The notes under the pieces are model-generated. The model worked only from the letters and a program-made list of their open reading frames with translations. It was not told the origin of the DNA and ran no database searches. From assembly GCF_000626715.1 (NCBI RefSeq), contig NZ_AQRA01000001.1, positions 1-64,000 of the forward strand: 64,000 nucleotides of DNA, written 5' to 3'. The position numbers and the translations under genes were made by a program. Each line of letters begins with the position of its first letter. Position 1 is the first letter of the stretch. Below, in pieces: positions 52,803 through 61,198 of the stretch. This DNA comes from Aquimarina atlantica (GTDB lineage: Bacteria > Bacteroidota > Bacteroidia > Flavobacteriales > Flavobacteriaceae).

Positions 52803-54695
52803 CTAAGCCGTTGTTTGTGATGCTTTGGTGTACGGAATCGTGAAATAGAATGTAGACCCTTTGCCTTTTTTGCTATCTAACCAGATTTTTCCTGTTAGCA
52901 TTTCGACATAAGCTTTGGCGATGGATAATCCAATACCTGCACCCTCTAGTGCGTAACGATCTTCGAGATCTGCCTGTACAAATCGTTCAAAAATTGCTTT
53001 CTGACGGTCTTTTGCTATCCCCATACCCGTATCTTTTACATAAAATTGAAGAATATCTTTATCTTTTAGATATCCAAATTCTATTCCTCCTTCATTCGTA
53101 TACTTAATGGCATTCTTTATTAAATTAGAAAGAATCGTATTAAATTTTTCTTTATCGGTTTTGATAATTGCATCCTCTGTTGGTAAATCATTTGATAATG
53201 ATAGTACGATACCTTTTTTATCGGTTTGTGGCTTAAAGAGGTTAAATAAATATTTGGTTTGTTCGTTAATATCAACTTCTTCGATATTGACTTTAACCTG
53301 ATCTGCGGCTATTCTTGAGATATCAATAATATCCCTGATGATATTAAGCATACGTGCTCCACTTTCTTTAATAAGATCAAGGTATAGTTGTTGTTCGTCA
53401 CCAGTAAGTTTTGGTTCGTTTAAGAGTTCTGCAAGACCAAGGATACCATTCATAGGGGTTCTTATTTCGTGGCTCATATTAGCGAGGAAAGCAGATTTGA
53501 GCCGATCACTTTCTTCAGCTTTTTCCTTTAATCGACTTAGCTCAATTTCGTATAACTTGATATCCGTAATATCTGTTAGAGTGCCAACATACCCAATAAT
53601 TTGGTGTTTATCATTGTATTCGGGTATAGCACGGCCTAACACCCAGGTTACGGTACCATCGGGTTTAAGAAATCGATATTCTGCATCAGAAGTTTCTTTT
53701 TTATCCGTAGCAGCATACCATCCTTGTCTTAGTCTTTTTCTATCTTCTGGATGTACTGCATTAAGCCATCCATCATTTAAAGCTTCTTCTTGCGACAGCC
53801 CCGAAATAGAACACCATTTTGGGTTAACAAATATGGTCTTTCCATCGCTTTCAGTCATAAATACACCTACCGGTATCAGGTTGGTTAATGTTTGATATCT
53901 GCCTTTGGTAAATTGAGCTGCTTTTTCGGCTACTTCATATTTCTGTTTGTAGGTTAAGGAATGAAAAATATCTTTAAAAGTGAGATAATTTACATGGTAG
54001 GTTTCTTTTTCAAAATACTTTAGATATAACGTAAATACTGCACTGTAGAAAATAGCCATAGATCCTTTTGACAATAGTCCTGATAATAAGAGTTTTGGGA
54101 TGTTTTCAAAATACCAAAACGAGCCTAACGTAAAAAAGACAGCATCAAAGCTAAGTACCAGTACCATAGTAAACATTACTCTAAGAAATAAGCTGGAAGT
54201 ATGCTTTGAGATAAATTCATATAAAAATATGATCAATATTGCGTCCAGATACAATACTCCCGTTCCTACAAATAGTACCAGTACATTTGTATAGAAGAAA
54301 TCTGTAGAAATTTCGAAAGGATTATAGCTATAAGCTCCTTCCATATTCATTCTAAAAGCAAGTAAAAGAAAGCATAATACAATATTAGCTATAACTAATG
54401 CGTAAATTAGTTTTCGAGCTGTAGTCGCATCTTCTTTGATGTATATTAGAAGTATGGCAAAAAGTGTTGCAGAAAATAAAACAGATGAACCCGGAGAAAC
54501 TACAATGGCGTCAGATATTTTAAAGTAAAGCGTACTGGCCATAAAAACCTGTACAAACTGAAACAATCCCAAAGACGCGAATAGCACTCCCAGACCTATT
54601 ATCGTTCGTAAACGAAAAAGTAGTAATATTAGGAAGGCAACAACAAATCCTTGAAAAAGAAAAATTAAGATTTGATAGAAAATTAGTGTGTCCAT
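52803..54695 (-). CDS. Membrane-bound PAS sensor histidine kinase
   Basis: A 630-residue hybrid of an N-terminal membrane region of about seven helices (1-235), a PAS domain with PAC segment (about 265-385: PVGVFMTESDGKTIFVNPKW ... YVGTLTDITDIKLYE), a HisKA domain with the phosphoacceptor His in FLANMSHEIRTPMNGILG (near residue 408), and a HATPase domain with N box LSNLIKNAIKYTNEG, G1 VKDTGMGIAKD and G2 GAGIGLSIAKAYVEMLTGK. It autophosphorylates and signals to an unlinked response regulator; none is adjacent. No receiver domain is attached. Confidence 0.93.
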   Translation of the reverse strand: MDTLIFYQILIFLFQGFVVAFLILLLFRLRTIIGLGVLFASLGLFQFVQVFMASTLYFKISDAIVVSPGSSVLFSATLFAILLIYIKEDATTARKLIYALVIANIVLCFLLLAFRMNMEGAYSYNPFEISTDFFYTNVLVLFVGTGVLYLDAILIIFLYEFISKHTSSLFLRVMFTMVLVLSFDAVFFTLGSFWYFENIPKLLLSGLLSKGSMAIFYSAVFTLYLKYFEKETYHVNYLTFKDIFHSLTYKQKYEVAEKAAQFTKGRYQTLTNLIPVGVFMTESDGKTIFVNPKWCSISGLSQEEALNDGWLNAVHPEDRKRLRQGWYAATDKKETSDAEYRFLKPDGTVTWVLGRAIPEYNDKHQIIGYVGTLTDITDIKLYEIELSRLKEKAEESDRLKSAFLANMSHEIRTPMNGILGLAELLNEPKLTGDEQQLYLDLIKESGARMLNIIRDIIDISRIAADQVKVNIEEVDINEQTKYLFNLFKPQTDKKGIVLSLSNDLPTEDAIIKTDKEKFNTILSNLIKNAIKYTNEGGIEFGYLKDKDILQFYVKDTGMGIAKDRQKAIFERFVQADLEDRYALEGAGIGLSIAKAYVEMLTGKIWLDSKKGKGSTFYFTIPYTKASQTTA

Positions 54696-55005
54696 AGAGT
54701 CTAATGCTACATTTAATAGGCGTTTTTAGATTTTTTGGTTAACCTATTTGTGTATAACATATAATTTTTAAGCCCCTTAAAGCTACGAACAATTGTTAAA
54801 ACAATGGATATATAAACCCTTAAAAAACGATTTTTAATTAGTAATTATTACTTGTGATTACACAAAAAAAAGGAATTTAGATGTATATTATATTGATTTA
54901 CAGTTTGTTTTTACTTTGGTTACGTAGTTCGATTTTTTTTTAAAATGAGAAGATATATTTGTAATGGGTGTATGTACTTAAAATAGAGTTTAGGATTTGA
55001 TATGG
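54696..55005. other. Intergenic region upstream of the histidine kinase
   Basis: About 310 bp, AT-rich. AACAATTGTT near 54788 is a 10-bp palindrome; TATATTTG (54953-54960) resembles a + strand -7 box, but no frame longer than 13 codons follows it. Nothing else found. Confidence 0.35.
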
Positions 55006-55035
55006 ATAAAAAAAACCTGCCATTTTTGACAGGTT
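55006..55035 (-). terminator. Terminator of the cold-shock gene
   Basis: Minus strand AACCTGTC pairs with GGCAGGTT (arms 55035-55028 and 55021-55014, one G-U), loop AAAAAT, then eight T. Confidence 0.9.
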
Positions 55036-55064
55036 GTTGTGCTTTAAAAAATAAGTAGTATATA

Positions 55065-55256
55065 TTAAATTACTTTTACATTTACCGCGTTTAATCCTTT
55101 TTTGCCTTCTTGCAAGTCAAATTCTACTACATCACCTTCTCGAATTTCGTCGATTAGTCCAGAGATGTGTACAAAATGTTCTTTGTTAGAATCTTCTTCA
55201 GTGATAAATCCAAATCCTTTGGCATCGTTGAAAAATTTTACTGTTCCTTTGTTCAT
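55065..55256 (-). CDS. Cold-shock domain protein (CspA family)
   Basis: A 63-residue single cold-shock domain. RNA-binding motifs RNP1 (KGFGFIT) and RNP2 (HFVHIS) are intact, as is the start MNKGTVKFFNDAKGFGFI. It binds single-stranded RNA/DNA and melts RNA structure. A likely -7 box lies 30 bp upstream and a strong terminator 30 bp downstream, so it is monocistronic. Confidence 0.96.
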   Translation of the reverse strand: MNKGTVKFFNDAKGFGFITEEDSNKEHFVHISGLIDEIREGDVVEFDLQEGKKGLNAVNVKVI

Positions 55257-55285
55257 TGTTAAAATTTAAATTAGTTAATAAAAAT

Positions 55286-55293
55286 CAAAGATA
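55286..55293 (-). promoter_or_regulatory. Candidate -7 box of the cold-shock gene
   Basis: Minus strand TATCTTTG (plus CAAAGATA) matches TAnnTTTG, 30 bp before the start codon. The -33 match is poor. Confidence 0.5.
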
Positions 55294-55464
55294 ACGCCAA
55301 ATATCTAAATGATCATCATCAAGATGTTTTTTACTTTACTTGTTAACACAATTTTTAAGTGTTTATTGCTAATATATGTATAAAATAATTAATCTGTTAA
55401 TTTTCAGGAACTCCCGGATACGTGTGATTAGAAGGTGTAAAGGGTTAAATATCATATAAATTAC

Positions 55465-55941
55465 TTAGGAAAATAATTTTTGCAATTCTAATGTATAGTC
55501 ATATTGTAAATCTTCGTGTAGCGCCGTAATCTTCTTTTTAATTGCAGATGTTTCGCGATGATAGATGTTTTTGAGAACCGTATTGTTTTGTATAGAAGGG
55601 GAGAAGTTTTTTAACTTTTTACAAAAATAAAGCAGCAATTCTATTTCGGTTTCTTTGTTTTTCGAATATCGAATGTATTTCTTTATGGTACGTAAAATTT
55701 TTCGAATACTTTTTTTTATATAAAAATAAGATGTGGTGTTAATCATTTCGAATTGCTCATCAACTTCTCTCTGTATACTTATGATATATTCTTCTTCATG
55801 AGTTGATTCGAATAATAAGTAGGTAAGTAATTCTTTATTTTCTTTTTTAAATCGGGATAGATGAAGACATAACTCGATTAGCTCCTGGTGAGAACGATCT
55901 GTTAATTCGGTTTTTAGTTCTTTTACGGTAGCGGTTTTCAT
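55465..55941 (-). CDS. Hypothetical helical protein
   Basis: A 158-residue cytoplasmic protein, almost entirely helical by composition: MKTATVKELKTELTDRSHQEL, then LCLHLSRFKKENKELLTYLLF, a Glu/Ser middle, KSIRKILRTIKKYIRYSKNKE, and a C-terminal helix ending LQYDYTLELQKLFS. It is rich in Lys/Glu and has no signal peptide. The first 60 residues resemble small Bacteroidota proteins (DUF6155-like) in pattern, but I am not sure of the family. Single gene, 208 bp upstream of the cold-shock gene on the same strand. Confidence 0.7.
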   Translation of the reverse strand: MKTATVKELKTELTDRSHQELIELCLHLSRFKKENKELLTYLLFESTHEEEYIISIQREVDEQFEMINTTSYFYIKKSIRKILRTIKKYIRYSKNKETEIELLLYFCKKLKNFSPSIQNNTVLKNIYHRETSAIKKKITALHEDLQYDYTLELQKLFS

Positions 55942-56336
55942 CTATACGTGGTGCTTGTTTTATGGTGATACATTTCCTGTATGCAATTTAAATAAAACAA
56001 TAGTTTCTAACCGTTAATTCATTTTTTACTTATAGTAATAGCGTATCGATACATAGTCTCTTTTTATATCAAGATAACTTTATGTTTTTGCATTTTTATT
56101 GATAACCGTTTGATATATAAACTATTGATAGATCAGGCTTGTCAGAGTTATTAACATAGTTATTAACAGTAAAAGTAGGTTTTTACGTGTTAATTATTTA
56201 TGAATATGGATGAAAAGTGTAATATATCGTGTTTATTATAGTTTTAAACAAATTATTAACATTAAATCAACAATTAATTTGATATTTTGTTAATAACTTA
56301 TTATATTACAAGTAATTAACCTTAAATCACACAATC
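55942..56336. repeat. Gene-free region with four TTATTAACA boxes
   Basis: GTTATTAACA occurs at 56147-56156 and 56159-56168 (12-bp period), TTATTAACA at 56253-56261, and its complement TGTTAATAA at 56288-56296. All lie within 200 bp upstream of a small ORF with its own terminator. They could be regulator-binding sites. A DnaA-box role is less likely because position 7 is A instead of C. Confidence 0.45.
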
Positions 56337-56435
56337 ATGAATCATTTTTATTCCACTTTTGGGTTGAATTTTAAGAGTATTATAAATTTTTTAAGAGAAC
56401 TACCTAAGGCTTCCAGTTATGCAATTCGTAAGTAA
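56337..56435 (+). CDS. Possible 32-residue peptide in a small transcription unit
   Basis: ATG at 56337 opens a 32-codon frame (MNHFYSTFGLNFKSIINFLR then ELPKASSYAIRK). It is amphipathic, basic, and carries no signal peptide. It is preceded by four TTATTAACA boxes and followed 46 bp downstream by a strong terminator on the same strand, which means the stretch is transcribed as a + strand unit between two minus-strand genes. It could be a small protein, a leader, or part of a small RNA. No homologue is recognised. Confidence 0.4.
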   Translation: MNHFYSTFGLNFKSIINFLRELPKASSYAIRK

Positions 56436-56480
56436 TAGAGATATAACAAATTTTGGGCATTTGTTTTTTAAATCTATCAG

Positions 56481-56510
56481 AGGGATTATTTTTTGGTAAT
56501 CCCTTTTTTT
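56481..56510 (+). terminator. Strong + strand terminator with no annotated gene upstream
   Basis: AGGGATTA (56481-56488) pairs with TAATCCCT (56497-56504), loop TTTTTTGG, followed by T to 56510. Confidence 0.88.
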
Positions 56511-56723
56511 GAAAGATCTCGATACTCTCTTCCTCTATGCTTACAGTGTATTGTGTTTGGTATGTACGTTTCTACTTGTTAAACAATTGATTTTATAAAC
56601 ATGGTTAGGCTTAATAATTAGTTTTATTAAGTATTATGAATTATAATTGTTGACTATTTCATTGGATAGTCCCTTCTATGAAATGAACATCCTTTTTTAA
56701 TTAGGAACCTGTTTAGTTGTACA

Positions 56724-57143
56724 TTATCCTATAAATGGTTTACCTTCTCCGGTTTCGCATAGAGATTTAAGGCTATCTAAAAACCTACCCCAATGGTGAT
56801 TGCAAAACCCGTAGAATTCGGTTTCTTCTGCCCAATTTAGATGAGAAAATTTAAGGAAAGTATTGCCTTCTTTTTCTTCTAATTCAAATGATAAATGAGT
56901 TCCTATCCATTCCCTGTCTCCATCTACACATTCCCATCGAACTTCATTTGGTGAATTCAGCTTTAAAATTTTCATTTTGTTAAAATAGTCGTCTCCAAAT
57001 CTAAAATGATTTATATGCCCTACTTCTGGTTTTGCAGTAGCTTCATTCGTCCACCATCCTCTTAAGCCATTTTCTGATGTTATTGCATCGTATACCTGTT
57101 CAAGTGGTGTAGAAATTGTTAGATTGTGTCTAATATTTGCCAT
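56724..57143 (-). CDS. SRPBCC (AHSA1/polyketide cyclase-like) domain protein
   Basis: A 139-residue START/SRPBCC domain protein: MANIRHNLTISTPLEQVYDA, then ENGLRGWWTNEATAKPEVGH, FEWVCVD-like strand (RWECVDGDREWIGTHLSF), and the C-terminal helix WGRFLDSLKSLCETGEGKPF. Such proteins bind hydrophobic ligands. The frame extends upstream to 57212, but ATG at 57143 fits the family start. It begins the minus-strand run of unrelated single genes. Confidence 0.88.
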   Translation of the reverse strand: MANIRHNLTISTPLEQVYDAITSENGLRGWWTNEATAKPEVGHINHFRFGDDYFNKMKILKLNSPNEVRWECVDGDREWIGTHLSFELEEKEGNTFLKFSHLNWAEETEFYGFCNHHWGRFLDSLKSLCETGEGKPFIG

Positions 57144-57327
57144 GTGTTCTTTAATTATAATGTGCTTATATAAGTATATAACGAATTCAGTGATAAGATT
57201 AAGACATAGCATTCGTTTTTCATTTTAACTATACTACTCATACGGCTCAACACAGTTCTGTTTTGCTAACGAAAAGGTACTAAATTTATCCAAATACGAT
57301 CTGAGAAAGAGCATTATATAAGATTGT

Positions 57328-58182
57328 TTATTGTGCGACGGTCTTTTTGGTAAAGCGTAAATACATTAATGATAAAAGTAACATAAACATAAATCCAATA
57401 AGCCCTAAAACTCCTGCTTCGGGACCATATTCACCTCCTGTTAATAGAGCAAATCCATTATCTTCAATTCTGTAAAACGAATGTATAGCTTTATTACCAC
57501 TCATCGTGAATCCAATTTGTGTTTGGGTAAAATTCCAGGCTGTATGAAGTCCAATAGATAATCCCAAATTTTTGGTTATTACAAATGGAATACACCAAAC
57601 CATTCCATTTATTGAAAGAAATATAGTAGAAAGAATAGAGGCATTACTGGTGCTTATATGAGCTAATCCGAAAAGGGCAGAGGATACTACAAATGAAATC
57701 CAAAATGCTTGATTTTTAGTTGTTCCCGATAGTAACCCGTCATAAATGGTTGTAAATAAATACCCTCTAAAAAATGTTTCTTCCAGAATGCCTACAAGTA
57801 GCATTTTTAAAGCAAAGAGGAGTAATAACTCGATATGTGGAATTGATTTTGCATCAGAAACCAATAGTATACCAGTTGCTTTTCCGATAAAAAACATAAA
57901 TAAAACTGAAATAAATCCAATTAAAATCCCAATACATAAATGAGTAAAGGTTTCTTTTTTAAAAACCAGACCATATCCCGAAAAATCCCTTTTATCTAAG
58001 TATTTTGAATTGAGGTATAATCCAAATATGAGAATCAATACAGCTCCAAAAAATTGTAAATAAGAGTTGTTTATCATTATAAGTGGCATAACCGCAAGGA
58101 GTAGCGCACAAACAAAAATTAAAATTCTCCAAAGCGTTCTTAATCTATGAGTATTGTCGAAAAATAAATTTTGAACATTCAT
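57328..58182 (-). CDS. CPBP family intramembrane metalloprotease
   Basis: A 284-residue membrane protein with about eight helices. The CPBP/Abi signature is complete: Glu-Glu in LEETFFRGYLF (near residue 137), a second motif FGLAHIST, and a third HTAWNFTQTQIGF. Family members are glutamic-type intramembrane proteases (Rce1-like) acting in prenyl-protein processing or bacteriocin immunity. The substrate is unknown. It is one of the single genes in the cassette-like array, bounded by 185-bp and 240-bp spacers. Confidence 0.92.
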   Translation of the reverse strand: MNVQNLFFDNTHRLRTLWRILIFVCALLLAVMPLIMINNSYLQFFGAVLILIFGLYLNSKYLDKRDFSGYGLVFKKETFTHLCIGILIGFISVLFMFFIGKATGILLVSDAKSIPHIELLLLFALKMLLVGILEETFFRGYLFTTIYDGLLSGTTKNQAFWISFVVSSALFGLAHISTSNASILSTIFLSINGMVWCIPFVITKNLGLSIGLHTAWNFTQTQIGFTMSGNKAIHSFYRIEDNGFALLTGGEYGPEAGVLGLIGFMFMLLLSLMYLRFTKKTVAQ

Positions 58183-58333
58183 TTATTAAAAATCTATTTG
58201 TTTAATATAGCACAACGGTTTAGCATAATCATAGCCTTAATTAATAGAGGTATTTACAAATCTAATTGATTTTTGATTAACCTTTAATCCCCAAGCTATA
58301 TACTTATAATCTAAAAATTAGGAAATAACTTTA

Positions 58334-58352
58334 CATAAGATACATCGTTAGC
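58334..58352. repeat. Dispersed spacer repeat, copy 1
   Basis: CATAAGATACATCGTTAGC; 17 of 19 positions match 61067-61085, and similarity continues into the following TTTTTAT stretch. Confidence 0.5.
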
Positions 58353-58424
58353 ATCAGTTTTTATCCTTTTCAAAACTCTTTATCGGCTTCTTTGTAATGT
58401 GATTTCTTAGAGTATCACACTTTT

Positions 58425-58811
58425 TCATGCTAACCATTTGGGATCTTCTAAATCAGATAAATATTTTTCTGTTCCTGAAAAACCTAACTCTTTAATCCTT
58501 TCTAAGTACTTCGATTTTTCGAAATCTTCCATCGGTATTTCTTCCCAAATGTAAGACGCCATGGTTTCCATCCATCTGGGAGGGGGCGGGTATTTTAAGA
58601 AAAAATCTATTCTATTCTTTTCTTCTTTATAATTGTCTTCAAACCAATTTGAAAATACCATAACAAATGTCTCTCCTGCACCCATTCTCCACATTATGCT
58701 GTAGGGATGAGAATCTGGAAATACAATCCAATGCGGAGGTATTTCACCGTATTCAGAAATATATTTTTCCTTCTCTTTTAAATACCATTCATCATCACTG
58801 TACTTTCCCAT
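58425..58811 (-). CDS. Hypothetical protein
   Basis: A 128-residue cytoplasmic protein, unrecognised. It is unusually rich in Trp and Tyr (SDDEWYLKEKEKYISEYGEI, PPHWIVFPDSHPYSIMWRMG, KYPPPPRWMETMASYIWEE) with a run of four prolines. It ends DPKWLA. No signal peptide. Single gene between spacers of 242 bp and 127 bp in the minus-strand array. Confidence 0.7.
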   Translation of the reverse strand: MGKYSDDEWYLKEKEKYISEYGEIPPHWIVFPDSHPYSIMWRMGAGETFVMVFSNWFEDNYKEEKNRIDFFLKYPPPPRWMETMASYIWEEIPMEDFEKSKYLERIKELGFSGTEKYLSDLEDPKWLA

Positions 58812-58889
58812 TTTTTTATTGATCTAGTAGTAATTAGACATAATTATGCAAGTAATTATGGTCGTAGCTATCTGTAAACTTTTTTTCTT

Positions 58890-58913
58890 TGTTAGTATTG
58901 TGCTTTGCCAAAA
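58890..58913. repeat. Dispersed spacer repeat of another type, copy 1
   Basis: Minus strand TTTTGGCAAAGCACAATACT... is matched at 20 of 24 positions by 62862-62885; both lie just downstream of a minus-strand gene boundary. Confidence 0.45.
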
Positions 58914-58938
58914 ATACAATTACCATTCGATTTACTGC

Positions 58939-60246
58939 TTAGTTAAACAACCTTTCAACTATCAATGAAGAAAAATAATTCACCCCTGTTCTAATACAAT
59001 TTTCATCAACCTGAAAATTAGGTGCATGCGGCATAGAGAGTATTCCTTTTTGAAAATCTGATCCCCCTAAATAAAAATAGACTCCCGGTACTTTCTCCTG
59101 GTAATACGCAAAATCATCACCTCGATAATCAGCCATTATTCCGTGCAAAAGAATGATGTTTTCTGCTCCGTAAATTTGTGCTATATGTGCTAAAGAATTT
59201 TGAGTTAGAGTTTTGTCGTTGTATAGGTTTGCTCGTTCATAAGTGTACTCAACTTCAATTAGACTTTTTGCAAACTTAGAGTTGCTTATTTTTTGTTTTA
59301 ATTGTGGCAGTATAGCATCAAACTTCTCCTTTTCACTTGATCCGATATATGCCTTTATAGATATTTCATTCTCGGTTTTCTCTACCTTAATACGATCTTG
59401 GTTGACAAAGGTGTAATTTTTAAAGATTGTGTTTGGGCTCGCCAGACCTATATTTGGGTCTGATAAACTTTGGGGATTCCAAAATTTGCTCGAAGGCTCT
59501 ACATTTTGTAGACTCATAATGAGCTCTTTGCTATATGCTATGATGGATTCATTTTTGCTTGAATTTTTAAATGATATGTTAAGTACTTTATAATCGGCAA
59601 ACATCCATTCGGGTTTTGTTGAAATCATAGTTGTTGCCATAGGAGCAATATGCGAACCATAAATTTCATCTGGGGTAATCATCTCAAACAAACCATCATC
59701 GATCATTGCTTTTGCACCTGTATAAGGCTCTTCTGAGGGTTGAAAAATAAAATATACAACACCTGTCAATTCTTCTTTCTGACTTGCCATTACGTTGGCT
59801 ATACCAAGGGCTATGGTTGTATTTACATCATGCCCGCAAATATGACGAACCCCTTCGTTTTTTGATGCAAACTCTACTACATCTGGTATATCCGATGGCA
59901 TTGCATCAATATCTGCTCTCCAGGCAATTCGCTTTCCTTTTTTTCCGGTATCCAGGGTACCAACAACACCGTAACCACCAATACCTCTTTTTACTTCGTA
60001 TCCTAAGGACAATAAATATTTAGCAATCTTCTCTGATGTTCTTTTCTCTTTTCCGGATACTTCAGGATTCATATGAAAATCCCGACGGATGGTGACAAGG
60101 CTATCAAAAATTTCATGGGTCTGTTCCTGGATCTTTGCATGTATAGAAGGTTCGGATTTTGTACTTTGACCACAAGAAACGAATCCAAGAAGTAGGAACT
60201 GTACAGTTAAGGTAAGTCTAATTATTTTTGAAGTCATATTTTCCAA
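58939..60246 (-). CDS. M20 family amidohydrolase lipoprotein
   Basis: A 435-residue exported hydrolase (435 from ATG 60246; 432 from ATG 60237). The signal peptide ends in the lipobox LGFVSC, so it is probably a lipoprotein. M20D-type features: WRADIDAMPS, HICGHDVNTTIALGIA, FIFQPSEEPYTGAKAMID and the His/Asp pair in GIMADYRGDDFAYYQEKVP. The usual second His of the GHDGHT motif is Asn (GHDVNT), which may change the metal site. It probably cleaves N-acyl or peptide bonds. A Crp-type palindrome lies 50-65 bp upstream, next to a Crp/Fnr regulator gene. Confidence 0.88.
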   Translation of the reverse strand: MENMTSKIIRLTLTVQFLLLGFVSCGQSTKSEPSIHAKIQEQTHEIFDSLVTIRRDFHMNPEVSGKEKRTSEKIAKYLLSLGYEVKRGIGGYGVVGTLDTGKKGKRIAWRADIDAMPSDIPDVVEFASKNEGVRHICGHDVNTTIALGIANVMASQKEELTGVVYFIFQPSEEPYTGAKAMIDDGLFEMITPDEIYGSHIAPMATTMISTKPEWMFADYKVLNISFKNSSKNESIIAYSKELIMSLQNVEPSSKFWNPQSLSDPNIGLASPNTIFKNYTFVNQDRIKVEKTENEISIKAYIGSSEKEKFDAILPQLKQKISNSKFAKSLIEVEYTYERANLYNDKTLTQNSLAHIAQIYGAENIILLHGIMADYRGDDFAYYQEKVPGVYFYLGGSDFQKGILSMPHAPNFQVDENCIRTGVNYFSSLIVERLFN

Positions 60247-60295
60247 TTCTTTAAAATGTATACTGCAAAAATGTGATATTGTCGTATGATTTACC

Positions 60296-60311
60296 TGTCA
60301 CATTTGTGACA
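60296..60311. promoter_or_regulatory. Palindrome TGTCACA-TT-TGTGACA, candidate Crp/Fnr-type operator
   Basis: Perfect 7-bp inverted arms with a 2-bp spacer, 50 bp upstream of the amidohydrolase start and immediately after the Crp/Fnr-type regulator gene. TGTGA half-sites are typical of Crp-family operators. A further TGTGATA half-site lies at 60272. Confidence 0.55.
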
Positions 60312-60314
60312 AAA

Positions 60315-60905
60315 TCATTTTTTGGCAATTTTACTTCTTATTCTGCTCAATGATTGGCGCTCGATACCAAGATGGGATGCTAAATGGGATAGACTAATTC
60401 TATTAATAATGTCTTTATTTTGCTCAATAAAGTTAAGATACCTTTCTTCGGCATTTTCGAATAAAAAACTTTCAACCCTGTCGGTTTGTACGGTTAACAC
60501 ATATTCAGCGATTAATCTTCCGTACATTTCGCTAACCTTAAATTTGCTGTATCCTTCCTGGATTTTATCATAAGGTAATTTTATTATAATAGATGGTTCC
60601 AGACACTCAATAAAATACTTAGATGGTTTTTGTCTTATAAATGCAGGATAATCAGTGGCGTATTTGTTTTCATTAATAAATCCAGTTGTTATTTTATTCC
60701 CTTTTTCGTTGATGTAATACCTTCTTAAGAGCCCTTTACATACAAACCCAACTTCTTTTTGTACTTCTCCGCTTTTGAATAAAAACTCCTTTTTGGCATA
60801 CTCGGTTATGGTTAGATATGAATTCATAAAAGCTATTTCCTCTGAGTTTAAATCGGGAAATAATTTGATATAGTCTTCGATATATTTCTTATACTCTTGT
60901 TGCAT
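60315..60905 (-). CDS. Crp/Fnr family transcriptional regulator
   Basis: A 196-residue regulator: an effector-binding cyclic-nucleotide-like domain (about 20-120: LTITEYAKKEFLFKSGEVQKEVGFV, LLRRYYINEKGNK) and a C-terminal winged helix (about 150-196: RISLSHLASHLGIERQSLSRIRSK). Start chosen at ATG 60905 (MQQEYKKYIEDYI); the frame is open to 60989 but the extra residues look random. There are no Cys pairs for an FeS cluster, so it is not Fnr itself. The palindrome directly downstream suggests it controls the amidohydrolase. Confidence 0.9.
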   Translation of the reverse strand: MQQEYKKYIEDYIKLFPDLNSEEIAFMNSYLTITEYAKKEFLFKSGEVQKEVGFVCKGLLRRYYINEKGNKITTGFINENKYATDYPAFIRQKPSKYFIECLEPSIIIKLPYDKIQEGYSKFKVSEMYGRLIAEYVLTVQTDRVESFLFENAEERYLNFIEQNKDIINRISLSHLASHLGIERQSLSRIRSKIAKK

Positions 60906-61043
60906 TTTTTCTTCAGCTTGTTGCCAACAAAAGGATATATGTGCCGGTACACATATATCCTTTTTGTATCCTCTGTGTTTATTTACCACTCCAAATTACT
61001 AAGTTTATCTTAATATTCGTTGTAAAAAACCACATCTTTTTGC

Positions 61044-61112
61044 CTAAGATTTTAGACGACGCTTTGCATAGGATACATGGTTAGCTGTTTTTATAAGACT
61101 ATAATTACAAGC
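61044..61112 (-). pseudogene. Remnant of a gene related to the 74-residue neighbour at 62927
   Basis: A 22-codon minus-strand stretch plus stop reads ACNYSLIKTA and beyond. It matches ACDYSLMKTAK of the small gene at 62927-63151; 20 of 21 bases agree (61093-61113 vs 62973-62993). No start or upstream part remains (a TGA lies upstream in frame), so it is a decayed or recombined piece. Confidence 0.45.
61067..61085. repeat. Dispersed spacer repeat, copy 2
   Basis: CATAGGATACATGGTTAGC, partner of 58334-58352; it overlaps the gene remnant at 61044-61112. Confidence 0.5.
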
Positions 61113-61198
61113 TTTGTTTTCTCATTTTCTTTTTTATTTCCTGCGAATAATTTCATACCGTTAATCGTAAATAACGTTTTTCTATAACGTGTGTCGAA

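Noticed and set aside
53338..53895. 185-codon + strand frame antisense to the histidine kinase
   Set aside because: Serine/leucine-rich shadow of the kinase's HisKA and PAS regions, no motif, and the minus strand has intact catalytic motifs.
56147..56296. TTATTAACA cluster as DnaA boxes or a replication origin
   Set aside because: Does not match TTWTNCACA at position 7, no dnaA or origin-type genes nearby, and the boxes fit better as regulator sites.
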